DNA of 6,577 nt, taken from contig JAIESJ010000290.1 in NCBI GenBank assembly GCA_019746155.1, forward strand, positions 1-6,577, written 5' to 3'. The position numbers and the translations under genes were made by a program. The DNA comes from Burkholderiales bacterium. Lineage in GTDB: Bacteria > Pseudomonadota > Gammaproteobacteria > Burkholderiales > SG8-41. Positions 1-5,649 of the stretch are shown here, one piece after another. The notes below the pieces were generated by a model, which worked only from the letters and a program-made list of their open reading frames with translations, was not told where the DNA came from and made no database searches. The stretch's first letter is position 1. The number at the start of each line of letters is the position of its first letter.

Positions 1-76
1 GTGGCTGTAGCTCAGCTGGTAGAGTCCCGGATTGTGATTCCGGTTGTCGTGGGTTCGAGTCCCATCAGCCACCCCA
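1..76 (+). tRNA. tRNA-His (GTG anticodon), missing only G-1 at the window edge
   Basis: This tRNA carries histidine to ribosomes. The acceptor stem pairs 1-7 with 66-72, the anticodon stem pairs 27-31 with 39-43, and the T stem pairs 49-53 with 61-65 around the loop TTCGAGT. The anticodon GTG is at 34-36. Position 73 is C and the CCA tail is encoded at 74-76. Bacterial tRNA-His has an extra 5' base, G-1, which pairs with C73. Here base 1 of the window is G1 of the tRNA, so G-1 should be the base just outside the window. The folding is complete and I see no mismatch in the anticodon or T stems. Confidence 0.97.
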
Positions 77-121
77 CTTTTCCCTCCTTGTAAGAGCCTT
101 GCAGGCGCAGATTTTGGCCCG

Positions 122-155
122 TGCGGCAGATTCTTGCATCAGGCCTTGTGCCGCA
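122..155. repeat. 7-bp inverted repeat around the smpB stop codon
   Basis: TGCGGCA (122-128) and TGCCGCA (149-155) are perfect inverted copies. In the smpB transcript they form a 7-bp GC-rich stem with a 20-base loop that contains the stop codon (139-141). No T-tract follows on the minus strand, so a standard intrinsic terminator is not supported. It may still stabilise or end the mRNA. Confidence 0.45.
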
Positions 156-585
156 ATAATCGCTGCTGTTCTCGTTGCCATTCTTTTTCCTTCTCGGTCT
201 CACGTTTGTCGTGCTGTTTCTTGCCCTTGGCAAGCCCGATTTCGAGTTTTACCCTGCCGCGGGCGTAGTGCATGTCGAGCGGCACCAGCGTGTAGCCGGC
301 GCGTTCCACGCTGCCGATCAGCTTGCTGATTTCCTCGGCGTGGAGCAGGAGCTTCCGGGTGCGCGTGGGATCCGGCTTGACATGCGTGGAGGCGGTCGGC
401 AGCGGGCTGATGTGGCAGCCAATCAGGAAGATTTCCGAGTTGCGCACGATGACGTAAGCTTCTTTCAGTTGCGCGCGCCCGGCGCGGACCGCCTTGACTT
501 CCCAGCCTTCAAGCGCGATACCGGCCTCGAAACGCTGCTCGATGAAGTAGTCGTGGAAGGCTTTCTTGTTTTGAATGATACTCAT
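139..585 (-). CDS. smpB: SsrA-binding protein SmpB
   Basis: SmpB binds tmRNA (SsrA) and delivers it to ribosomes stalled on broken mRNAs, so that the nascent peptide is tagged and the ribosome released; it acts in the cytoplasm. The 148-residue length is slightly under the usual 155-160. The N-terminal beta-barrel carries hallmark stretches: NKKAFHDYFIEQ near residues 6-17, ALEGWEVKAVRAG at 24-36, and GCHISPLPTASTH at 56-68. The C-terminal basic tail (GLAKGKKQHDKRETEKEKEW, about 117-136) is the part that enters the decoding centre. The ATG start matches the conserved MSIIQNKKAF beginning. No clear Shine-Dalgarno sequence precedes it. It diverges from ratA across a 69-bp gap. The next gene on the downstream side is tRNA-His, not ssrA as in E. 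coli. Confidence 0.98.
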   Translation of the reverse strand: MSIIQNKKAFHDYFIEQRFEAGIALEGWEVKAVRAGRAQLKEAYVIVRNSEIFLIGCHISPLPTASTHVKPDPTRTRKLLLHAEEISKLIGSVERAGYTLVPLDMHYARGRVKLEIGLAKGKKQHDKRETEKEKEWQREQQRLLRHKA

Positions 586-611
586 GGCTGGAGCTTTTCG
601 GAGATGGTGCT

Positions 612-620
612 ATTCTACCA
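612..620 (-). promoter_or_regulatory. Putative extended -10 promoter of smpB
   Basis: On the minus strand these bases read TGGTAGAAT: an extended -10 (TGN) directly joined to TAGAAT, a 5 of 6 match to TATAAT. There is no convincing -35 hexamer at 16-19 bp, which an extended -10 promoter can lack. Transcription would begin roughly 20 bases before the smpB ATG. The call rests on sequence match alone. Confidence 0.35.
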
Positions 621-654
621 GCGCCCTGAAGGGCACATTACGTGTGAAGAAAAA

Positions 655-1092
655 ATGTCCGAGGTCAACAAATCGGTGCTGGTCGGATATTCGGCGCAAC
701 AGATGTTCGCACTGGTCGACGCGGTGGAGCGCTATCCCGAATTCCTGCCTTGGTGCGGCGGCGCGCAGGTGGATTATCGTGACGAACATACGACGCGGGC
801 GACCATCCGTATCGACTATCGCGGCATCAGGCAGAGTTTTACCACCGAAAACCATAAAAAACCGCCGTGCGCGATGAGCATGAAGCTGGTAGAGGGGCCG
901 TTCCGGATACTCGACGGCGGCTGGCGCTTTACCGAATTCTCGGGACGGGGCTGCAAGATCGAATTCCGTCTGCATTACGAGTTTTCGAGCAAGCTGCTCG
1001 AGAAGCTGGTGGGGCCGGTATTCAACTACATTGCCAACACCATCGTCGACAGGTTCATCCGCCGCGCGGAGAAAGTCTATGGCCGGATGTGA
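655..1092 (+). CDS. ratA: RatA / COQ10-type START-fold protein (SRPBCC superfamily)
   Basis: This protein of 145 residues belongs to the family of E. coli RatA (YfjG) and the coenzyme Q-binding protein COQ10. RatA has been reported to bind the 50S ribosomal subunit and block 70S assembly, while the COQ10 relatives bind ubiquinone, so the physiological role is unsettled. The family signature YPEFLPWC is at 27-34, followed by FTTENH (62-67), GPFRILDGGWRF (81-92) and the C-terminal helix VGPVFNYIANTIVDRFIRRAEKVYG (119-143). The reading frame stays open far upstream, antisense to smpB, but homology begins at MSEVNKSVLV. This ATG has a GAAG purine stretch before it. An in-frame ATG at 604 has GGAG too close to serve as a ribosome site. 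The gene is the first of a pair with rnfH and diverges from smpB, as in E. coli. Confidence 0.93.
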   Translation: MSEVNKSVLVGYSAQQMFALVDAVERYPEFLPWCGGAQVDYRDEHTTRATIRIDYRGIRQSFTTENHKKPPCAMSMKLVEGPFRILDGGWRFTEFSGRGCKIEFRLHYEFSSKLLEKLVGPVFNYIANTIVDRFIRRAEKVYGRM

Positions 1093-1372
1093 CGGGCCGA
1101 TTACGGTCGAGGTCGTTTACGCGCTGCCTGAGATCCAGTTGCTGATCGAACTCAAGGTTGCGCCGGGGACGACGGTGCGGCAGGCCATCGTGCGGTCGGG
1201 CATACTGCAGCGCTTCCCGCAAATCGATCTGGCCGGCCAGAAGGTTGGCATTTGCGGCAGGCTCGCCAAGCCGGATGCCGTATTGGAAGAAGGGGACCGC
1301 GTGGAAATCTACCGGCCGTTGATTGCGGACCCGAAAGATGCGCGGCGGCGGCGAGCAAAGCAGAAGGTCTGA
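1079..1372 (+). CDS. rnfH: RnfH family protein (ubiquitin-like beta-grasp, RatB)
   Basis: A small protein of 97 residues from the RnfH/YfjF (RatB) family, which has a ubiquitin-like beta-grasp fold. Its biochemical role is not established: the RnfH name comes from association with rnf electron-transport operons in some bacteria, and RatB from its place beside ratA. Family marks are VEVVYALPEIQ (10-20), PGTTVRQAI (29-37), VGICGRL (56-62), and DRVEIYRPLIADPKDARRRRA (73-93) with a basic tail. The start is the ATG inside the end of ratA, giving a 14-base overlap. GGAG at 1068-1071 sits 7 bases before it, a strong ribosome site that fixes this start and suggests translational coupling to ratA. It converges on the DUF4124 gene with only 15 bases between the stop codons and no obvious terminator. 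Confidence 0.93.
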   Translation: MAGCDGPITVEVVYALPEIQLLIELKVAPGTTVRQAIVRSGILQRFPQIDLAGQKVGICGRLAKPDAVLEEGDRVEIYRPLIADPKDARRRRAKQKV

Positions 1373-1387
1373 ATGCCGCAGGACAGC

Positions 1388-1843
1388 CTACTTGCAGTTG
1401 GCGTCAACCGCACGCTGGGCGTCGGCGATTTCTTTCGGGTAATCCTTGTCTTCGAGGAAGACGCGCTCGCCGGTGTCGGGGTCAGCACGGGCAATGCGGG
1501 CGCCTGACTGCAGGCTTTTGAGATAGGAGCGCGCAAGGTCGCAGGCGCGCTGGCGCTGTGCGTCTTCTTCCGATTTCTTTTCCTGCCTGGCGAGTGCTTC
1601 CTGCTGCTCGATCTGGCGCTTGCGAAACTCGGCATCGCGTTCGGCGAACGACTTCGGCGGTGCCGCCACGCCTGGGGAGGCGCTGGGCGCATTCCGGATG
1701 CCGGTGGCTTCCTGTTTCGTGCCGGGCGGGCAAACACTGGCGTATTCGACTTTTCCAGCCTTGTCCACGCATTTGTAAAGCTGCCCGTAAGCGCCGCCTG
1801 ACAGCAGCGCCAGGACCACGCCGATCATCGGTTTCACGTTCAC
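1388..1843 (-). CDS. Secreted DUF4124-type protein with charged coiled-coil region
   Basis: A 151-residue protein of unknown function. Residues 1-20 form a signal peptide: a Lys near the start, the hydrophobic run MIGVVLALLSGGA, and a likely cleavage after AYG before QLYKC. Residues 21 to about 45 (QLYKCVDKAGKVEYASVCPPG) look like a DUF4124 domain, common in short periplasmic proteins of Beta- and Gammaproteobacteria, with Cys25 and Cys38 able to form a disulfide. A Pro/Ala-rich linker leads to a Glu/Lys/Arg/Gln-rich helix (about 65-105), probably coiled coil. Cys101 and Cys150 could be a second pair. The start is GTG: GGAG (plus-strand 1850-1853) lies 6 bases before it, and the promoter identified upstream excludes the ATG at 1918. 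Assignment to DUF4124 is from pattern memory. Confidence 0.85.
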   Translation of the reverse strand: MNVKPMIGVVLALLSGGAYGQLYKCVDKAGKVEYASVCPPGTKQEATGIRNAPSASPGVAAPPKSFAERDAEFRKRQIEQQEALARQEKKSEEDAQRQRACDLARSYLKSLQSGARIARADPDTGERVFLEDKDYPKEIADAQRAVDANCK

Positions 1844-1889
1844 CTTATTCTCCGGCCAGGGGGGCAGATGCGCCCAGTATCGGGGATTC

Positions 1890-1918
1890 ACCATAGCGAG
1901 TTTGTACCATGGAGTCAA
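1890..1918 (-). promoter_or_regulatory. Sigma70-type promoter of the DUF4124 gene
   Basis: On the minus strand TTGACT (plus 1913-1918, 5 of 6 to the -35 consensus) is followed after exactly 17 bases by TATGGT (plus 1890-1895, 4 of 6 to the -10). Transcription would start near 1883, leaving a leader of about 40 bases to the GTG start at 1843. It lies 20 bp from the -35 of the divergent guaB promoter. This placement supports the GTG start, because the alternative ATG at 1918 would lie upstream of the transcript. Confidence 0.6.
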
Positions 1919-1938
1919 TCAATTAACGCACGGGTGCC

Positions 1939-1967
1939 TTGGCCGTTTACGGCGACCCGCGTATAAT
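1939..1967 (+). promoter_or_regulatory. Sigma70 promoter of the guaB-guaA-tadA operon
   Basis: TTGGCC (1939-1944) and a perfect TATAAT (1962-1967) are separated by exactly 17 bases. The start of transcription is expected near 1974, giving a leader of only about 19 bases with GAAGGA at 1979-1984 as the ribosome site. The stretch after the -10 (GCGCTC, 1968-1973) is GC-rich. Such discriminators are typical of promoters shut down by ppGpp, and guaB is a known stringent target in E. coli; applying this here is inference. I see no PurR-like operator. Confidence 0.75.
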
Positions 1968-1992
1968 GCGCTCTTTGCGAAGGATCGAAAAC

Positions 1993-3462
1993 ATGCGCGT
2001 GGTGCAAAAAGCTCTAACCTTCGACGATGTCCTGCTGGTCCCGGCCCACTCAAACGTCCTTCCGCGTGAAGTCAGTCTCAGAACCAGGCTTACCCGCACT
2101 ATCACGCTGAACATCCCGGTAGTGTCGGCCGCCATGGACACCGTGACCGAAGCGCGGCTCGCTATTGCCATCGCCCAGGAGGGCGGCATCGGCATCGTCC
2201 ACAAGAACATGTCGCCCAAGGCGCAGGCTGTCGAAGTGGCCAAGGTCAAGCGTTTCGAAAGCGGCGTGGTCAAGGACCCGATCACGATCACCCAGGACAT
2301 GACGGTGCGCGACGTGCTCAACCTCACCAAGCAGCACAAGATTTCCGGCCTGCCGGTCATCGATACGGCGGGGAAAGTGGTCGGCATCGTTACCAACCGC
2401 GACCTGCGGTTCGAAACCCGGCTCGACCAGCCGGTCAAGAACATCATGACGCCGCGCGAACGCCTGGTGACGGTACGCGAAGGCGCAAAACGTGAAGAGG
2501 CGATGGCGCTGATGCACAAGCACCGTCTGGAGCGCGTGCTGGTGGTGGGCAAGAATTTCGAGCTGCGTGGCCTGATCACGGTCAAGGACATCCTCAAGTC
2601 CACCGAGCATCCCTATGCCTGCAAGGACAAACTCGGCCGGTTGCGCGTCGGCGCCGCGGTGGGCGTAGGCGAGGGTACTGAAGAACGGGTCGGGGCCCTG
2701 ATCGAGGCCGGCGCAGACGTCATCGTGGTCGATACCGCGCACGGACATTCTCAAGGCGTGCTCGATCGTGTGAAGTGGGTGAAAAAGAACTACCCGAAAG
2801 CGCAGGTCATCGGCGGGAACATCGCCACCGCGGCGGCGGCCAAGGCGCTGCTCGATCACGGCGCGGACGGCGTGAAAGTCGGCATTGGTCCGGGCTCGAT
2901 CTGCACCACACGCATCGTTGCCGGGGTCGGGGTGCCGCAGATCACGGCTGTGGCGAGCGTCGCCAAGGCGCTGGCGAAGACCGACGTGCCGCTGATCGCG
3001 GATGGCGGCATCCGCTATTCGGGCGACATCGCCAAGGCGCTTGCCGCCGGCGCCCATGCCGTGATGATCGGCGGGCTGTTCGCCGGCACCGAGGAGTCGC
3101 CGGGCGAGACTGAACTGTATCAGGGCCGTTCCTACAAGGCATATCGCGGCATGGGGTCGCTCGGGGCCATGCAGCAGGGTTCGGCGGACCGCTATTTCCA
3201 GGATCATCTGGACGATCTCGATACCGAGAAGCTGGTGCCGGAAGGCGTCGAGGGGCGCGTGCCCTACAAGGGCGGCCTGGTGCCGTTGATCCAGCAGCTG
3301 ATGGGCGGTCTGCAGGCGAGCATGGGTTACCTGGGCTGCAGCAGTATCGAAGATGTGCACCGGAAGGCTGAGTTCGTCGAAATCACGAGCGCAGGGATCC
3401 GCGAATCCCACGTGCACGACGTGCAGATCGTCAAGGAAGCGCCGAATTACAGAACCGAGTGA
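1993..3462 (+). CDS. guaB: Inosine-5'-monophosphate dehydrogenase GuaB
   Basis: GuaB oxidises IMP to XMP with NAD+, the first committed step of guanine nucleotide synthesis, as a cytoplasmic (beta/alpha)8-barrel enzyme. The product is 489 residues (E. coli 488). It opens with ALTFDDVLLVPAHS (7-20). Two CBS domains interrupt the barrel at about 93-205 (PITI..GLPVID..VGIVTNRDLRF, then MTPRERLVTV..LVV..GLITVKDI). The catalytic loop GIGPGSICTTRI (298-308) carries Cys304. IMP-binding ADGGIRYSGD is at 336-345, YRGMGSLGAM at 384-393, and the flap has the catalytic Arg400-Tyr401 pair. The ATG was chosen from the family N-terminus and from GAAGGA 8 bases upstream; an upstream TTG would overlap the promoter. 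It is first in the operon with guaA, the next enzyme of the pathway, and appears intact. Confidence 0.98.
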   Translation: MRVVQKALTFDDVLLVPAHSNVLPREVSLRTRLTRTITLNIPVVSAAMDTVTEARLAIAIAQEGGIGIVHKNMSPKAQAVEVAKVKRFESGVVKDPITITQDMTVRDVLNLTKQHKISGLPVIDTAGKVVGIVTNRDLRFETRLDQPVKNIMTPRERLVTVREGAKREEAMALMHKHRLERVLVVGKNFELRGLITVKDILKSTEHPYACKDKLGRLRVGAAVGVGEGTEERVGALIEAGADVIVVDTAHGHSQGVLDRVKWVKKNYPKAQVIGGNIATAAAAKALLDHGADGVKVGIGPGSICTTRIVAGVGVPQITAVASVAKALAKTDVPLIADGGIRYSGDIAKALAAGAHAVMIGGLFAGTEESPGETELYQGRSYKAYRGMGSLGAMQQGSADRYFQDHLDDLDTEKLVPEGVEGRVPYKGGLVPLIQQLMGGLQASMGYLGCSSIEDVHRKAEFVEITSAGIRESHVHDVQIVKEAPNYRTE

Positions 3463-3545
3463 ATGGTGGAATCGTAAATAGTAAATTGTAAAAACCGCCG
3501 TTTGCGAGAGGCGCATCGTTCACCATTCACGATTTACCATTCCCC
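3461..3545 (+). repeat. Facing heptamer-repeat arms filling the guaB-guaA spacer (hairpin element)
   Basis: Two arms of degenerate 7-bp tandem repeats face each other. The right arm is four units in register: GTTCACC (3518), ATTCACG (3525), ATTTACC (3532) and ATTCCCC (3539). The left arm has GAATGGT (3461), GGAATCG (3468), TAAATAG (3475) and TAAATTG (3482). In RNA, 3461-3467 pairs perfectly with 3536-3542. After a bulged G3468, a G-U pair and six further pairs (3470-3475 with 3529-3534) follow, then shorter runs broken by A-C mismatches. The core holds a small TGCG/CGCA hairpin (3503-3506 with 3512-3515). The left arm overlaps the guaB stop codon and the right arm ends 7 bases before the guaA ATG. 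There is no T-tract, so it is not a standard terminator. Confidence 0.75.
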
Positions 3546-3549
3546 GTAA

Positions 3550-5115
3550 ATGCAGCACGAAAAAATCCTCATTCTCGATTTCGGCGCGCAATATTCTCAG
3601 CTTATCGCGCGCCGGGTGCGCGAGGCCCACGTCTATTGCGAGCTGCATCCTTACGACATAACCGACCAGTTCATCCGCGATTTCAATCCGCGCGGCATCA
3701 TCCTTTCCGGCGGCCCGGCATCGGTGTGGGAAGGCGGCACCCCGCGTGCGCCGCAAATCGTGTTTGATCTTGGGGTGCCGGTGCTCGGCATCTGCTACGG
3801 CATGCAGACCATGGCGGCGCAACTGGGCGGCAAGGTGGAAAGCGGTCGGGTTCGCGAATTCGGCTATGCCGAGGTGCGTGCTCGCGGCCACTCGGCGCTG
3901 CTGCGGGGTATCCAGGACCGTGTTAACGAGGAAGGACACGGCATCCTTGACGTGTGGATGAGCCACGGCGACAAGGTCAATGAAATGCCGCCGGGCTTCA
4001 AGGTGATTGCCAGCAACGCGGCGACCCCGATTGCCGGCATGGCGGATGAAAAACGCAAGTTCTACGGCGTGCAGTTTCACCCCGAGGTCACGCACACGCG
4101 GCAGGGCAAGGCGATCATCGAGCGCTTCGTCCTTGAGATTTGCGATCTCTCCGGCGACTGGAGCATGCCGGATTATGTCGCGGAAGCGGTAGGCAAGATC
4201 CGCTCTGAAGTCGGAGCCGAAGAGGTCGTGCTGGGGCTCTCCGGGGGGGTCGATTCCTCGGTTGCCGCGGCCCTGATACACCGGGCGATCGGCAGACAAC
4301 TGACCTGCGTATTTGTCGACAACGGCCTGCTGCGGCTCAATGAAGCCGAGCAGGTACTGCAGACTTTCGCCAAGAATCTCGGCGTCAAGGTGATCCATGT
4401 CGATGCGCGCGAGCAGTTTCTCGGACATCTCGCCGGCGTCACCGATCCCGAGCAGAAGCGCAAGATCATCGGCCGCGAATTCATCGAGGTGTTCCAGCGC
4501 GAGGCGGCGAAATTGCCCAAGGTGAAATGGCTGGCGCAGGGCACGATTTACCCGGACGTGATCGAATCGGCGGGCGCGAAAACCCAGAAAGCCCACACCA
4601 TCAAGTCGCACCACAACGTCGGCGGGCTTCCCGAGACGCTGCATCTGAAGCTGTTGGAACCGCTGCGCGAGCTGTTCAAGGATGAAGTGCGCGAGCTGGG
4701 CCTGGCGGTGGGGCTGCCGCACGACATGGTATTCCGCCATCCTTTCCCCGGCCCCGGTCTGGGCGTGCGCATCCTGGGCGAGGTCAAAGCCGAATACGCC
4801 GATCTGCTGCGCCAGGCGGATGCCATTTTCATCGACGAATTGCGCGCATCCGGCTGGTACGAGAAAACGGCGCAGGCTTTTGCCGTGTTTCTGCCGGTCA
4901 AGTCGGTCGGCGTGATGGGGGACGGCCGCACCTACGAATATGTGGTGGCACTGCGTGCGGTGCAGACCCAAGATTTCATGACCGCGCACTGGGCCGAACT
5001 GCCGCACAACCTGCTGTCCAAGGTCGCCAATCGCATCATCAATGAAGTGCGCGGCATCAACCGCGTGGTCTACGACATCTCCAGCAAGCCGCCTGCCACC
5101 ATTGAGTGGGAGTAG
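3550..5115 (+). CDS. guaA: GMP synthase (glutamine-hydrolysing) GuaA
   Basis: GuaA converts XMP to GMP using ATP and ammonia taken from glutamine, the step after GuaB. The 521 residues match the family length (E. coli 525). The N-terminal class I glutamine amidotransferase domain (about 5-200) shows ILDFGAQYSQLIARRVRE, an SGGPASV oxyanion loop (53-59), nucleophile Cys82 in GICYGMQ, and His177 and Glu179 in FHPEV. The ATP-pyrophosphatase domain has the P-loop SGGVDSS at 231-237, VFVDNGLLR at 254-262 and GTIYPDVIES at 331-340. The C-terminal dimerisation domain has RHPFPGPGLGVR (396-407) and ends in SSKPPATIEWE, as is usual. An in-frame TAA directly before the ATG rules out a longer start. No Shine-Dalgarno sequence is visible; the leader is the right arm of the heptamer element. 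No separate promoter is seen, so it is probably co-transcribed with guaB. Confidence 0.98.
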   Translation: MQHEKILILDFGAQYSQLIARRVREAHVYCELHPYDITDQFIRDFNPRGIILSGGPASVWEGGTPRAPQIVFDLGVPVLGICYGMQTMAAQLGGKVESGRVREFGYAEVRARGHSALLRGIQDRVNEEGHGILDVWMSHGDKVNEMPPGFKVIASNAATPIAGMADEKRKFYGVQFHPEVTHTRQGKAIIERFVLEICDLSGDWSMPDYVAEAVGKIRSEVGAEEVVLGLSGGVDSSVAAALIHRAIGRQLTCVFVDNGLLRLNEAEQVLQTFAKNLGVKVIHVDAREQFLGHLAGVTDPEQKRKIIGREFIEVFQREAAKLPKVKWLAQGTIYPDVIESAGAKTQKAHTIKSHHNVGGLPETLHLKLLEPLRELFKDEVRELGLAVGLPHDMVFRHPFPGPGLGVRILGEVKAEYADLLRQADAIFIDELRASGWYEKTAQAFAVFLPVKSVGVMGDGRTYEYVVALRAVQTQDFMTAHWAELPHNLLSKVANRIINEVRGINRVVYDISSKPPATIEWE

Positions 5116-5194
5116 AAAGGATGAAGGCGGCAGGATGAACCGATTGGCGCCGTGGGAGAAACGTGCCCTTTATCCTTCGTCCTTCAACCCCTCA
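5114..5194 (+). repeat. Second facing heptamer-repeat element, in the guaA-tadA spacer
   Basis: The left arm runs in register as AGAAAGG (5114), ATGAAGG (5121), CGGCAGG (5128) and ATGAACC (5135). The right arm runs as CCTTTAT (5167), CCTTCGT (5174), CCTTCAA (5181) and CCCCTCA (5188). Bases 5117-5127 pair with 5174-5184 as an 11-bp stem with one U-G wobble. A 4x4 internal loop follows, then three more pairs (5132-5134 with 5167-5169). The core is about 32 bases and contains GGCGCC (5146-5151). The left arm starts inside the guaA stop codon and the right arm reaches the tadA ATG. The purine-rich left and pyrimidine-rich right arms resemble the guaB-guaA element in design but not in exact sequence. 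Confidence 0.75.
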
Positions 5195-5649
5195 TGAATG
5201 ACGAGTATTTCATGGCGCAGGCGCTGGAGCTTGCGAAACAGGCACAAAGCGCGGGAGAAGTGCCGGTAGGGGCCGTGGTGGTCAAGGAGGGCGCCATCAT
5301 CGGCCGCGGCTATAATCAGCCGATTTCGCGTCATGACCCCACCGCCCATGCCGAAATCGTGGCGCTGCGCGATGCTGCGCAGCATATCGGTAATTACCGG
5401 CTTGTCGGCTGCGAACTCTTCGTGACGCTGGAGCCGTGCCCGATGTGTGCCGGCGCCATCATGCACGCCCGCATCGCCCGTGTGGTTTACGGGGCGCCCG
5501 ATCCCAAAACCGGGGCTTGCGGCAGCGTGGTGGATCTTTTTTCCGACGCTAAGCTGAACCACCATACCCGGGTGACAAGCGGAATTCTCGCTGATCATGC
5601 TGCACAATTGCTGCAGCAATTCTTCTCTGAGCGCAGACGTATAATATAA
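5194..5649 (+). CDS. tadA: tRNA-specific adenosine deaminase TadA
   Basis: TadA deaminates adenosine 34 to inosine in the anticodon of tRNA-Arg(ACG), so that one tRNA can read several codons. The 151-residue protein belongs to the zinc-dependent cytidine/deoxycytidylate deaminase superfamily. HAE at 52-54 supplies a zinc ligand (His52) and the catalytic proton shuttle (Glu54); PCPMC at 81-85 supplies ligands Cys82 and Cys85. Other marks are GEVPVGAVVV (21-30), NQPISRHDPTAHAEI (41-55) and DPKTGACGS (103-111). The C-terminal helix ends QQFFSERRR, as in bacterial TadA. The ATG matches the family start (compare HEYWMRHAL in E. coli). The frame is open back to a GTG at 5152, which would add 14 residues encoded by the repeat arm; I consider that unlikely. 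No Shine-Dalgarno sequence is visible. It appears to be the last gene of the gua operon. Confidence 0.95.
   Translation: MNDEYFMAQALELAKQAQSAGEVPVGAVVVKEGAIIGRGYNQPISRHDPTAHAEIVALRDAAQHIGNYRLVGCELFVTLEPCPMCAGAIMHARIARVVYGAPDPKTGACGSVVDLFSDAKLNHHTRVTSGILADHAAQLLQQFFSERRRII

Noticed and set aside
1..138. tRNA-His as an integration site for a mobile element
   Set aside because: No integrase gene and no repeat of the tRNA 3' end within the window; smpB follows directly.
175..1092. 305-codon plus-strand frame that would make ratA much longer
   Set aside because: The first half is antisense to smpB and shows no RatA similarity. The family N-terminus begins at the ATG at 655.
655..1372. ratA-rnfH as a new toxin-antitoxin defence system
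   Set aside because: Both are conserved core genes of proteobacteria. RatB is not an established antitoxin, and the surrounding genes are housekeeping.
2050..3516. Long open frame antisense to guaB (488 codons), and a shorter one at 1947-2603
   Set aside because: They mirror guaB codon structure in GC-rich DNA. The translations are low-complexity and His/Arg/Asp-rich with no family features, and guaB is a certain gene.
3461..3545. Heptamer arrays considered as a CRISPR array
   Set aside because: The units are 7 bp, degenerate and without spacers; no cas genes are present.
3463..3549. Purine riboswitch or intrinsic terminator/attenuator before guaA
   Set aside because: No conserved purine-aptamer core is visible, the structure is explained by the heptamer arms, and no T-tract follows a GC stem.
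3520..5007. Long open frame antisense to guaA (495 codons)
   Set aside because: It arises from the codon bias of guaA on the other strand. The protein is rich in His, Arg and Gln, with no recognisable domain, promoter or ribosome site.
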